Position numbers and translations under genes: made by a program
Source: Paenibacillus sp. RC334
GTDB lineage: Bacteria; Bacillota; Bacilli; Paenibacillales; Paenibacillaceae
Direction of reading: 5' to 3'
DNA: 64,000 bases
Assembly: GCF_030034735.1 (NCBI RefSeq)
Contig: NZ_CP125370.1
Coordinates: forward strand, 5,503,001-5,567,000
Notes under the pieces: model-generated
Database searches by the model: none
The model's input: the letters and a program-made list of their open reading frames with translations, nothing else
What the model was told of the DNA's origin: nothing
Shown: positions 56,368 to 64,000 of the stretch, piece after piece
How positions within the stretch are numbered: position 1 is the first letter of the stretch
How the letters are laid out: every line of letters begins with the position of its first letter

Positions 56368-57573
56368 ATGTTGGCAAACACTATGGAATTGGAAAAGAAA
56401 ATACCGGTGACGGTACTTAGCGGGTACCTCGGTTCAGGCAAAACTACGCTGCTCAATCATGTGCTGAATAATCGGGATGGCTTGCGGGTAGCTGTCATTG
56501 TCAATGACATGAGCGAGGTGAACATTGATGCCGATCTCGTTCGGGACGGCGGAGGATTATCCCGCGTTAATGAGAAGCTGGTGGAAATGTCCAACGGCTG
56601 CATCTGCTGCACCCTGCGAGAAGACCTCTTAAAAGAGGTAGAGCGGCTGGCGCTGGATAAAAAGTTCGACTATATCCTTATTGAGTCCACAGGCATCGGC
56701 GAACCCATCCCGGTAGCCCAAACGTTCAGTTATGTAGATGAAGAAAACGACATCGACCTGACCAAGCTGACCCGGCTGGATACGATGGTTACTGTTGTGA
56801 ATGCGCCGGAATTTTGGAAGGACTTCTACTCCAGAGATTCCCTCAAGGATCGCGGGCAGGAGGTTGCGGACGAAGATGCGCGCGGCATTGTTGATCTGCT
56901 GGTAGAGCAGGTGGAATTTTGTGATGTGCTGATTATTAACAAATGCGATCTGGTATCCCCCGAGGAGCTGGAGCGACTGGAAAAAGCGCTGCGCGGTATT
57001 CAACCGAACGCCAAAATCATTCGTTCCGAGTACGGTAAAGTGGACCCGAAGGAGATTTTGAACACGCATCGCTTCGACTTTGAAACAGCCAGCCAATCGG
57101 CAGGCTGGATCCAGGAGATGAACAAGGAAGAACACGTACCGGAGACAGAGGAATACGGTATTGCTTCGTTTGTGTACAAGCGCAAAATCCCGCTTCACCC
57201 GGAACGTTTGTTAAAATGGCTGGCCAAATGGCCTGCCGAGGTTGTCCGTTCCAAGGGATTGGTGTGGTTCGCTACGCAGAACCGTACCGCTTTTACATTC
57301 AGTCAGGCGGGCAGCTCCAAGCAATTTGCACGCGCAGGACTATGGGTATCTGTTTTGACCGAGGAAGAACGGCAATACTATCTCGGAGAAGATTTTGAGA
57401 AAACGCCAGACTGGGATGAAAAATACGGGGACCGGGTGACCAAGCTCGTATTTATCGGCATAGACATGAATCGGGAAGAAATCGAGCGTACGCTGGATGA
57501 GACGCTGCTGACTCCTGAAGAGATGGAGCAGGACTGGCGCAAGCTGCCTGACCCTTTTACCCAAAAAATATAA
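56368..57573 (+). CDS. CobW/COG0523 GTPase, zinc-starvation metallochaperone (YciC/ZigA type)
   Basis: About 401 residues. The GTPase domain has P-loop SGYLGSGKTTLLNH, the metal-binding CxCC motif in NGCICCTLRE, the Walker B-like ESTGIGEP and NKCD for guanine. A CobW C-terminal domain follows from about residue 285. With a perfect Zur box upstream it is assigned to the zinc-responsive group that supplies zinc to proteins during starvation. The ATG at 56368 lies ten bases after AAGGG; a GTG at 56362 is possible. Confidence 0.92.
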   Translation: MLANTMELEKKIPVTVLSGYLGSGKTTLLNHVLNNRDGLRVAVIVNDMSEVNIDADLVRDGGGLSRVNEKLVEMSNGCICCTLREDLLKEVERLALDKKFDYILIESTGIGEPIPVAQTFSYVDEENDIDLTKLTRLDTMVTVVNAPEFWKDFYSRDSLKDRGQEVADEDARGIVDLLVEQVEFCDVLIINKCDLVSPEELERLEKALRGIQPNAKIIRSEYGKVDPKEILNTHRFDFETASQSAGWIQEMNKEEHVPETEEYGIASFVYKRKIPLHPERLLKWLAKWPAEVVRSKGLVWFATQNRTAFTFSQAGSSKQFARAGLWVSVLTEEERQYYLGEDFEKTPDWDEKYGDRVTKLVFIGIDMNREEIERTLDETLLTPEEMEQDWRKLPDPFTQKI

Positions 57574-57592
57574 CAGCTTCAGAGACACGCAA

Positions 57593-57634
57593 AGCGCCTA
57601 AAACGGGGAACAGCATTCCGTCTTAGGCGCTCTT
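57593..57634. terminator. Bidirectional-type terminator
   Basis: AGCGCCTAA (57593-57601) pairs with TTAGGCGCT (57623-57631), with an inner ACGG..CCGT pairing, followed by CTT. It separates the convergent GTPase and signal peptidase genes; the signal peptidase stop lies at its right edge. Confidence 0.75.
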
Positions 57635-58258
57635 CTATTCATCATGCTTTACCCACTGCGCGCTGCCCAGCGGCCAGAAAACCACATCCGCACGTCCAAC
57701 AATATCTTTAATCGAAACAAAGCCAATCGCACGACTGTCTCTACTATTATTACGATGATCGCCCATGACAAAAATAGTACCTTCGGGAACCTTGGACTCG
57801 GTTATCGTTGCATTCGGAAAGTCCACATTGTTGTACAGCTCGCCCTTGGCATGTGCTTCTTGGACAGCTCCCTGAATGTATGACTCTTCCACCTTCTTAC
57901 CATTCACGTAAAGATTGTCGCCTTGATATTTAATCGTGTCTCCTGCAACCCCAATAACACGCTTAATGAAGTCCCTTCCTTCCTTTCTCACATGGAATAC
58001 AACGACCTCACTGGGCTTGGGATCACGAAAATCGTAAATCAGTTTATTCAAGACAACCCGTTCATTTGTTTTGAAATTCGGCTCCATGGATGCTCCCTCA
58101 ACGACAGATGGCGCAAACAGCAACCCGTGCATAATGAACACGAGAACAACACCCACCGTAATCGCTTTAAGCCAATCCACGATCTCATTTTCAACTTGCG
58201 GCTGCTTGTCCGAAACTTTCCGTGTAGCTGGACTCGTCAAATGATTCCCGTTATCCAT
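57635..58258 (-). CDS. Type I signal peptidase
   Basis: A 207-residue membrane-anchored S26 peptidase. One N-terminal membrane segment (about residues 32-50) is followed by the Ser-Lys dyad S57 (EGASMEP) and K99 (RDFIKRVIG), and the box GDHRNNSRDSR. It removes Sec signal peptides outside the membrane, as for the many secreted enzymes in this window. Similar to Bacillus SipS/SipT. Monocistronic. Confidence 0.95.
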   Translation of the reverse strand: MDNGNHLTSPATRKVSDKQPQVENEIVDWLKAITVGVVLVFIMHGLLFAPSVVEGASMEPNFKTNERVVLNKLIYDFRDPKPSEVVVFHVRKEGRDFIKRVIGVAGDTIKYQGDNLYVNGKKVEESYIQGAVQEAHAKGELYNNVDFPNATITESKVPEGTIFVMGDHRNNSRDSRAIGFVSIKDIVGRADVVFWPLGSAQWVKHDE

Positions 58259-58414
58259 GCGTCAGACCCGCCTTTTCTCATAGATTCTATTCCTAATATG
58301 TGTATATTGTATAAGTGTAATCAATTTTTCCCAGCTTGGCAAAACCGTTTTTTAGTTGAAACAAAAGTGTGAACTTTTTTTCACAATCTTAAAATATCAT
58401 CAAAAAACAGTTGA

Positions 58415-58428
58415 TGCAAACGTTAACA
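58415..58428 (+). promoter_or_regulatory. Candidate cre site upstream of pectate lyase gene
   Basis: TGCAAACGTTAACA matches the cre consensus with one mismatch (C at position 3). It lies about 160 bases before the start of the lyase gene, in a 328-base gap with no gene. It suggests catabolite repression of the pectin operon. Confidence 0.55.
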
Positions 58429-58586
58429 TATATTAAACTGAGCTTATACTTCTTAGAGCGTTTTAGACATATGCCAGTTAATCCGTCACCCAGGGAGGTG
58501 CCCTCGTTTCACATGAAAGACAGCATAAGTCGCTTTTATAGTGCTATCTTCTTTTAAAATAAAAGATGAAATAAGGAGGAATTTAC

Positions 58587-59936
58587 ATGTTTAAACGCAA
58601 TGAACGTCCAAAAAACGGGTTTAACGCTCTGAGGCTCGGTGTTTCTTTTGTTTTCGCTTCTTCTTTTCTTATTGGAACCGCTTACGCAGATACGTCATCC
58701 AATGCTCCTTCTTCTTCCCTTTCAGAAGAGGCTGCCAGTGCAACGGATTCATCTGCTATCTCCACCACACTGGCGGCAGGCGACTTGTATGTAGCGCCAA
58801 ATGGTAACGTGTCCAATCCAGGCACCATATCCAGTCCTACTACTCTTGAAGCGGCACTTGCACAAATTGCTCCTGGTAAAACCATTTACCTGCGCGGAGG
58901 CAACTACGCCTATTCCTCAACGATTACCGTTCAGCATGGAAATAATGGCAGCAATGGCTCCCTCAAAGGGTTGGTTGCTTACGGCAGTGAAAAGCCTGTA
59001 CTTGATTTTTCGGGTCAAGCCTTTGGCTCCGCTAACCGTGGACTCCAGCTTTTCGGAGACTATTGGCTGGTAAAAGGCCTTGAAGTAAAGGGTGCCGGGG
59101 ATAACGGTATCTATATCGGCGGCAGCAACAACCGGATTGAAAACGTGGAAACTCACCATAACCGGGACACCGGTCTTCAACTCGGACGCTATTCCACTAC
59201 AGCCGCTAACAGTGAATGGCCTTCGAACAACCTAATCTTGAACTCCTACTCTCATGATAATGCTGATCCTGACAACGGTGAGGATGCCGACGGATTTGCC
59301 GCCAAGCTGACCGTAGGACCAGGGAATGTGTTCGATAACTGCCTGGCTGCTTACAACGTAGACGATGGCTGGGATTTGTACACCAAAACGGAAACGGGTC
59401 CTATCGGAGCGGTAACGATCTTGAACAGTGTCGCCCACCACAACGGACAGACTTCTGACGGAACGTCTACCGCTAACAGTGACGGCAATGGTTTTAAGCT
59501 GGGCGGGGACAAAATCAAGGTCAACCATATCGTGAAAAACAGCATTGCCTTTCAGAACAAAAAGCATGGCTTTACCTACAATAGCAACCCCGGCTCCATT
59601 ACCCTGACTAATAATACCTCATGGAGCAATGGCGAAAGCAATTTTGCTTTTGACAAAGGGGAACACGTGTTCGTTAACAATCTTTCCTTTGAAGGAACAG
59701 CCAGTGACAAGACCAGTGGAACCGATCAGGACAATTCTAATGTCTGGTGGAAAAGCAAAAAAAGCACCAATGCCAAAGGTCTTCTCGCCAGCGCCGCTGA
59801 CTTTGTCAGTCTCGTTCCTTCCGTTACTAGAAGTGCAGACGGTTCCATCCAGCTAGGTAACTTCCTCAAGCTGGCTTCAGGAAGCGATCTGATCGGCTCG
59901 GGCACTCCGAGCGGCAACAATATAGGGGCACGTTAA
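58587..59936 (+). CDS. Secreted pectate lyase, family PL9
   Basis: A 449-residue secreted right-handed beta-helix protein. The signal peptide ends AYA-D; a Ser/Ala/Thr-rich segment precedes the catalytic domain (from about residue 63). The calcium-binding and catalytic region DNADPDNGEDADGFAAKL holds the Lys that acts as base in PL9 enzymes such as Dickeya PelL/Pel9A; RDTGLQLGRYS and DDGWDLYTK are also typical. It cleaves polygalacturonate by beta-elimination. AAGGAGG precedes the ATG. Downstream genes take up and further degrade the products. Confidence 0.93.
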   Translation: MFKRNERPKNGFNALRLGVSFVFASSFLIGTAYADTSSNAPSSSLSEEAASATDSSAISTTLAAGDLYVAPNGNVSNPGTISSPTTLEAALAQIAPGKTIYLRGGNYAYSSTITVQHGNNGSNGSLKGLVAYGSEKPVLDFSGQAFGSANRGLQLFGDYWLVKGLEVKGAGDNGIYIGGSNNRIENVETHHNRDTGLQLGRYSTTAANSEWPSNNLILNSYSHDNADPDNGEDADGFAAKLTVGPGNVFDNCLAAYNVDDGWDLYTKTETGPIGAVTILNSVAHHNGQTSDGTSTANSDGNGFKLGGDKIKVNHIVKNSIAFQNKKHGFTYNSNPGSITLTNNTSWSNGESNFAFDKGEHVFVNNLSFEGTASDKTSGTDQDNSNVWWKSKKSTNAKGLLASAADFVSLVPSVTRSADGSIQLGNFLKLASGSDLIGSGTPSGNNIGAR

Positions 59937-60047
59937 AAGCCCCACCCAATCAGGACGCCCTGGCCCATCTACCAACATAGACATACTGCATAATATAGCG
60001 ACCGGTGATAGTCCTCATAACCAGACAAAATATGAGGTGAACAGATC

Positions 60048-61580
60048 ATGGAACGAAAAATCACAATGAAACATACACTCGCCTATGGAAGCGGCAACAT
60101 GCTGGGAAGCGGTGCACTTGCTATTAGTGGCGCATGGTTAATGTACTTTTATACAACCTTTTGCGGACTGTCTCCCGTTCAGGCCGCAGCCATTTTCTCC
60201 GTTGCCAGCATCATCGATGCAGTCAGCAATCCGATCATGGGCTTTATTAGCGACAACTTTCATCGAACCCGCCTGGGCCGTAAATTCGGCAGACGCCGTT
60301 TTTTCATTATGATGGGTATTCCACTGATGCTCGTGTATCCGTTGCTTTGGGTAGATGGGTTGGGTTTCTGGTATTACCTAAGTACGTACGTGCTGTTTGA
60401 ACTGGTGTATACCTCTGTTATGGTGCCCTATGAAGCACTCGCCTCAGAGATGACCCGGGACTTCGGCGCGCGCTCCAGATTGACTGGATGGAAGGCCATG
60501 TTCGGTAAAATTGCCAATTTTGCCGCCGCTTTTATCCCTGGTCGCTTTATCGCTGAGTATGGCAAAGACTCTCCATTGCCCTTCTTTTATACCGGACTCG
60601 TGTTTGCAGGTATCTTGCTCATTGCGATGGCATTTTTGTACAAAAATTCTTGGGAACGGCCTACGGAGGAACTGCAAAAGGAACTGGAAGGTGAGGCTCC
60701 GCTTTCCTTTATAGATTCCATGAAAAAGCTGTTTATTGACATTTCCTCTACCTTCCGGGTGAAGACGTTCCGTCATCATCTGGGCATGTATCTGGGCGGC
60801 TTTTCAGCCGAGTGGCTGTTCACTTCTGCCTTTACGTACTTTATTGTGTTTTCCCTGTTCCAAAGCTCGGAGATGGTATCTAATCTGAATAGCTTTAACT
60901 CTGTCATTCAATTAATTTCCACCTATTTCTTCATCCAGTTCTGTGTGCGCAAAGGGTTCCGTATGCCTTTTATCGCCGCACTCGTCGTCGTTTGCTTTAG
61001 CGTAGCGGGTTATGGCCTGCTCTATATAACGGGAGCCTCCAATACGATGGTATGGCTATATGTCATCACACTGTTTATGGGTCTTGGTACAGGCGGGGTC
61101 TACTATATTCCCTGGAATCAATATACGTTCCTTGCTGATGTAGATGAGGCACTGACTGGTCGTCGCCGGGAAGGAATTTATGCAGGTATGATGACTTTCG
61201 CAGGTAAAATGGTTCGAGCCGTCGTCGTCTTCATACTTGGCTGGGTGTTACAGCATTTCGGATTCGTATCCGGGGCTGATAGTCAGCCGGTCGCAGCTCA
61301 GCATGCTATATTTTACGTGCTCGTCGTTGGAACCATCGTTTTGGCGATCATCGGTATGATCGCGTCTGTCGTGATGAAGCTGGATATCGACAGCCACAAG
61401 AAGCTGATTACCGAAATTGATCGTCTCAAAAACGGCGGCTCCATGAAGTCAGCCAAACCGGAAGCTCGAAAGGTATTCGAGGATCTGACAGGTTTTAATT
61501 ACGATCGGTGCTGGGGCAACAATAATGTAGGTTTCAAGAACAAACCTGCTGACCCTAAATCACATACGCCTTCCATGTAA
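60048..61580 (+). CDS. GPH-family sugar:cation symporter, probable oligogalacturonide transporter
   Basis: A 510-residue transporter with twelve membrane segments of the glycoside-pentoside-hexuronide family (GSGNMLGSG start, then NPIMGFISDNFHRTRLGRKFGRRR between helices 2 and 3). Length, C-terminal extension and position between PL9 and GH105 genes match TogT-type oligogalacturonide permeases. GAGGTGA precedes the ATG. Function inferred from context. Confidence 0.87.
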   Translation: MERKITMKHTLAYGSGNMLGSGALAISGAWLMYFYTTFCGLSPVQAAAIFSVASIIDAVSNPIMGFISDNFHRTRLGRKFGRRRFFIMMGIPLMLVYPLLWVDGLGFWYYLSTYVLFELVYTSVMVPYEALASEMTRDFGARSRLTGWKAMFGKIANFAAAFIPGRFIAEYGKDSPLPFFYTGLVFAGILLIAMAFLYKNSWERPTEELQKELEGEAPLSFIDSMKKLFIDISSTFRVKTFRHHLGMYLGGFSAEWLFTSAFTYFIVFSLFQSSEMVSNLNSFNSVIQLISTYFFIQFCVRKGFRMPFIAALVVVCFSVAGYGLLYITGASNTMVWLYVITLFMGLGTGGVYYIPWNQYTFLADVDEALTGRRREGIYAGMMTFAGKMVRAVVVFILGWVLQHFGFVSGADSQPVAAQHAIFYVLVVGTIVLAIIGMIASVVMKLDIDSHKKLITEIDRLKNGGSMKSAKPEARKVFEDLTGFNYDRCWGNNNVGFKNKPADPKSHTPSM

Positions 61581-61630
61581 GCACAAACAACGATTACCAA
61601 TCAAATATTTACCAAAGAGGTGACTGTATC

Positions 61631-62758
61631 ATGGCAAATCCAACATCACAACCAACATCTCCATCCAAAAAAACAGAGCCTTGGTCTGTACGAATGAGCG
61701 ACTCTGTACTTAAACGAAGTCCGGAATTTTATGAAAAATGGGAATATGACCACGGCGTCATTTACAAAGGCTTGGAAGCGGTCGGTGAACTGACAGGCGA
61801 TCCCAAGTATATGGAATATGTGAAAAAACAAATGGATCATTTTGTTGACGAAAAAGGGGTTATTCAGCGCTATAAAGTGGATGAATACAATATTGACCAC
61901 GTGAACAATGGCAAGCTGTTATTCCCGCTGTATCATGCCACAGGAGATGAACGTTATAAAAAGGCGGCTGCCCATCTGCGCAGTCAGTTGGAGAAGCACC
62001 CTCGTACGCATGAAGGCGCATTCTGGCATAAGCAAATTTATCCATATCAAATTTGGCTGGACGGCTTGTATATGGGTGCCCCGTTTTATGCGGAATTCAT
62101 CCGCGAATTCGGAGATTCGTCTGAATTCAGCGATGTGACCCTGCAGTTCAAGCTCTGCTACAAGCATACACGTGATCCTGAAACGGGCTTGCTCTACCAC
62201 GCTTGGGATGAAAAACGTGAACAGCCTTGGTGCAATCCGCAGTCAGGCTGTTCCAAGAACTTCTGGGGACGCTCCATCGGCTGGTTCGTCATGGCGCTCG
62301 TTGATGTGCTGGACTATATACCGGAAGATCACGCCGACCGTTCCGAACTGCTAAGTATGCTGACGGAAACACTGGAAGCCCTGCTGGAAGTACGCGATGA
62401 GGAAAGCGGAGTCTTTTATCAGGTGCTCAATCTGGGCCATCTGAAGGGGAACTATCTGGAAGCCTCCGCTTCCTGCATGATTCTCTATGCGATCGCCAAA
62501 GGCGTACGCAAAGGTTATCTGCCAGAGCATTATCGTCAAGAGGCAGAAATCATCCGTAAAGGTATTATTGATGAATTTATCACGATTACCGAAGAAGGAC
62601 TCGTGAATCTGAATAAAACGGTGCAAGTAAGCGGTTTGGGCGGTAAAGATCGTCGGGACGGCACCTTCGCTTACTATATCAGCGAGCCGATTGTGACGAA
62701 CGATCCCAAAGGTATCGGAGCCTTCATTCAGGCGATGGCTGAAGCGGAACGGCTCTAA
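61631..62758 (+). CDS. GH105 unsaturated glucuronyl/galacturonyl hydrolase
   Basis: A 375-residue cytoplasmic (alpha/alpha)6-barrel enzyme related to Bacillus YteR and YesR. The catalytic Asp is D144 in IWLDGLYMGAPF. It removes the unsaturated uronic acid from oligosaccharides made by pectate or rhamnogalacturonan lyases. It starts 50 bases after the transporter gene with AGAGGTGA before the ATG, and is the last gene of the pectin operon. Confidence 0.93.
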   Translation: MANPTSQPTSPSKKTEPWSVRMSDSVLKRSPEFYEKWEYDHGVIYKGLEAVGELTGDPKYMEYVKKQMDHFVDEKGVIQRYKVDEYNIDHVNNGKLLFPLYHATGDERYKKAAAHLRSQLEKHPRTHEGAFWHKQIYPYQIWLDGLYMGAPFYAEFIREFGDSSEFSDVTLQFKLCYKHTRDPETGLLYHAWDEKREQPWCNPQSGCSKNFWGRSIGWFVMALVDVLDYIPEDHADRSELLSMLTETLEALLEVRDEESGVFYQVLNLGHLKGNYLEASASCMILYAIAKGVRKGYLPEHYRQEAEIIRKGIIDEFITITEEGLVNLNKTVQVSGLGGKDRRDGTFAYYISEPIVTNDPKGIGAFIQAMAEAERL

Positions 62759-62787
62759 AGCGGACGAAATGTAATCTTCTACAATAG

Positions 62788-62820
62788 AAAAGGACGGGGC
62801 CAATGGCCCTCGTCCTTTTC
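62788..62820 (+). terminator. Terminator of the pectin operon
   Basis: AAAAGGACG (62788-62796) pairs with CGTCCTTTT (62811-62819), extended by GGCC/GGCC, followed by CTTGTT. Confidence 0.85.
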
Positions 62821-62857
62821 TTGTTATCTATCATTTTTTCTTTGAAATCTAAAGTTT

Positions 62858-63154
62858 TCAGCTTTTCAAGTAACGCTTGAGTTCTTCATAGAAATTTTCC
62901 CTGGAACCGGCCAATATGACTACAATGAGTTCGCCTTCCTCATTTTCTTCTAGCCGATACGCAATTTCATAATTGGTACCTTTATAAAATACATTGTAGC
63001 CAAGAGTTCCGCTTAGATCACCTGTTTTGTGCTCTCCAATGGAGGGATCAAGTCGTATGGCTGTAATAGCATCCAGGTAGGCTGACTTTAACGGTCTTTC
63101 AGAAAGCTTTTTAAAATATCGTTTTGCAGGACCTAAGTATGTGACTGGAAGCAT
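62858..63154 (-). CDS. RelE/ParE-family toxin
   Basis: A 98-residue protein of the RelE/ParE fold (YFKKLSERPLKSAYLDAI, DLSGTLGYNVFYKGTNYEIAYRL, then VVILAGSRENFYEEL). It starts directly after the stop of the antitoxin gene (TAA then ATG), the normal toxin position. Members cleave ribosome-bound mRNA or block gyrase; which applies cannot be told. Confidence 0.87.
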   Translation of the reverse strand: MLPVTYLGPAKRYFKKLSERPLKSAYLDAITAIRLDPSIGEHKTGDLSGTLGYNVFYKGTNYEIAYRLEENEEGELIVVILAGSRENFYEELKRYLKS

Positions 63155-63538
63155 TTAATCCTCCACCACATCGCCAAATAGTTCATCCGTATCATCATCG
63201 CCAGATTTAAAATTACGGGCAGCCTCTCCGGATTCAGCAATTAATGACTTTACAGCCCCGTGAAGCTCAGCCTGTCTTTCACGGAATTTTTGAAGCAGTT
63301 CCTGATCCTTGTACCCTTCCTTAATGAGATCAGCTAAGATAAGATCAGAAAAATTGTCATTCGCAGTATTTTCACGTACAGGACGAATAATGATGTTATT
63401 TCCTTTGATCCCGAATTCCACTTCATCCTTAATTCCAGCCTGTTCATACAGTTTTTGAGGTATTGTGACTTGGCGTTTTTGCGAGACACGCGCACGTTTC
63501 CATTCCACTCGTTCCACCGCCTCATTAGCTATTACCAT
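63155..63538 (-). CDS. AbrB/MazE-type antitoxin
   Basis: A 127-residue protein. The N-terminal AbrB-type swapped-hairpin DNA-binding domain is seen in RARVSQKRQVTIPQKLYEQAGI. An acidic C-terminal half (ESGEAARNFKSGDDDTDELFGDVVED) would wrap the toxin. The ATG at 63538 follows GGGGGAG by six bases; the open frame starts at 63580. It forms a two-gene operon with the RelE/ParE toxin and should repress its own promoter. Confidence 0.87.
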   Translation of the reverse strand: MVIANEAVERVEWKRARVSQKRQVTIPQKLYEQAGIKDEVEFGIKGNNIIIRPVRENTANDNFSDLILADLIKEGYKDQELLQKFRERQAELHGAVKSLIAESGEAARNFKSGDDDTDELFGDVVED

Positions 63539-63653
63539 AGTATACTCCCCCTTTTCCACCCATTCTATTCCGAGAAACAATTTTTCTTTGTTTCTTTACT
63601 TCTCTAATTATAGTATAAGTAGTTTTCGAAAAGGAAGCAGTCTAAACATATAT

Positions 63654-64000
63654 TCACTTCATAATCTTAAATTCATATCCCTGTTTTTTCAAATATTCTA
63701 TGATGACTGGTAAAGCCTTTGCAGTTTCTTCCTTGCCATAGGTATCATGCATTAAGATCACGGCTTTTTCTCGACCCTTTACAGACTTCATGAATTGGTT
63801 TATGAGTCCGGCCGCTTTTTTGTGTCGTCCCTCTGCATCTTTAGTTAATACATTCCAATCCACTTGGTGGTAATCCTTCTTAAGTAAAGCTGCATCTAAT
63901 GCGGCCATACCTTTTGGATCTTTTTTCTTCCACGTCATGTGGCCTCCCGGGAATCGAATCATTCTTGTCGAGAAGTCCGGTCCCAGAATGCTTTTTAATA
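63654..64000 (-). CDS. Polysaccharide deacetylase, C-terminal part (partial)
   Basis: The reading frame is open to the right window edge, so the N-terminus is missing; about 115 residues are visible. The sequence FSTRMIRFPGGHMTW and VILMHDTYGKEETAKALP are the conserved C-terminal motifs of carbohydrate esterase family 4 (NodB homology), which remove acetyl groups from peptidoglycan or chitin. An ATG at 63962 inside the frame is not the true start. Confidence 0.85.
   Translation of the reverse strand, partial: LKSILGPDFSTRMIRFPGGHMTWKKKDPKGMAALDAALLKKDYHQVDWNVLTKDAEGRHKKAAGLINQFMKSVKGREKAVILMHDTYGKEETAKALPVIIEYLKKQGYEFKIMK

Noticed and set aside
63945..63962. A third copy of the GGGAATCGAAT motif of the palindromic repeat
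   Set aside because: It lies inside the conserved RFPGG motif of the polysaccharide deacetylase gene and lacks the inverted ends, so it is a chance match.
1..64000. tRNA, rRNA, CRISPR arrays, prophage or insertion sequences
   Set aside because: No cloverleaf with conserved T-arm sequence, rRNA stretch, regular repeat-spacer array, intact transposase or phage structural gene was recognised.

Overview
The window is a chromosomal segment from a Gram-positive, spore-former-type bacterium of the genus Paenibacillus, most likely the P. polymyxa group. The strongest pointer is a single 1,141-residue protein that joins a GH14 beta-amylase, two CBM25 modules and a GH13 alpha-amylase, the architecture of the known P. 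polymyxa beta/alpha-amylase precursor. Also consistent are AGGAGG-type ribosome binding sites, frequent TTG/GTG starts, cre-, Fur- and Zur-type operators of Bacillus style, SLH-domain surface proteins, and YesM/YesN-type two-component systems beside sugar ABC transporters.

Layout. 0-7 kb: the 3' end of a sugar-type solute-binding lipoprotein gene with its YesM/YesN sensor-regulator pair, divergent from a uxuA-uxuB hexuronate pair. 7-16.5 kb: a very large secreted subtilisin-family protease with Big2, BspA-type leucine-rich, X2 and SLH modules, broken by one base, then a convergent methyltransferase. Both start from a promoter with a Fur box abutting the same -10 sequence. 16.6-20.7 kb: a cupin gene and a four-gene nitric oxide/oxygen detoxification cluster (flavodiiron protein, NADH:rubredoxin reductase-like protein, standalone rubredoxin, Crp/Fnr regulator) behind a perfect TGTGA-N6-TCACA palindrome. 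20.7-31.5 kb: a membrane glycosyltransferase-like protein, metallo-beta-lactamase-fold hydrolase, NAD(P)-binding protein, sodium:alanine symporter, TetR regulator, FetAB-type ABC pair, amidohydrolase and an AraC/GyrI-like regulator, with two copies of a small palindromic repeat.

31.6-34.4 kb is an AT-rich accessory patch with two paralogous secreted proteins of unknown function and a decayed gene. 34.4-38 kb carries a serine hydrolase, an Lrp-type regulator, an SDR with an altered active site and an AraC regulator. 38.2-46.4 kb is a polysaccharide-degradation block: GH52 beta-xylosidase, GH67 alpha-glucuronidase and the bifunctional amylase. 46.4-47.2 kb holds a type I toxin/antisense RNA module and a candidate small RNA. 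47.2-54 kb is a second sugar ABC transporter with its two-component system, in which both regulatory genes are split by single-base homopolymer changes. 54-64 kb holds a chemoreceptor, a Zur-box GTPase (YciC/ZigA type), signal peptidase I, a pectin operon (PL9 lyase, GPH transporter, GH105 hydrolase), a RelE/AbrB-type toxin-antitoxin pair and a truncated polysaccharide deacetylase.

Together the region reads as plant-polymer foraging (xylan, starch, pectin, hexuronates) under catabolite control plus metal-responsive and anaerobic stress functions. All three broken large genes are broken at G/C runs and their domains resume intact in another frame, so sequencing or assembly error must be considered before calling them pseudogenes. 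Start sites below are placed by ribosome binding sites and family alignment from memory; no database search was possible.
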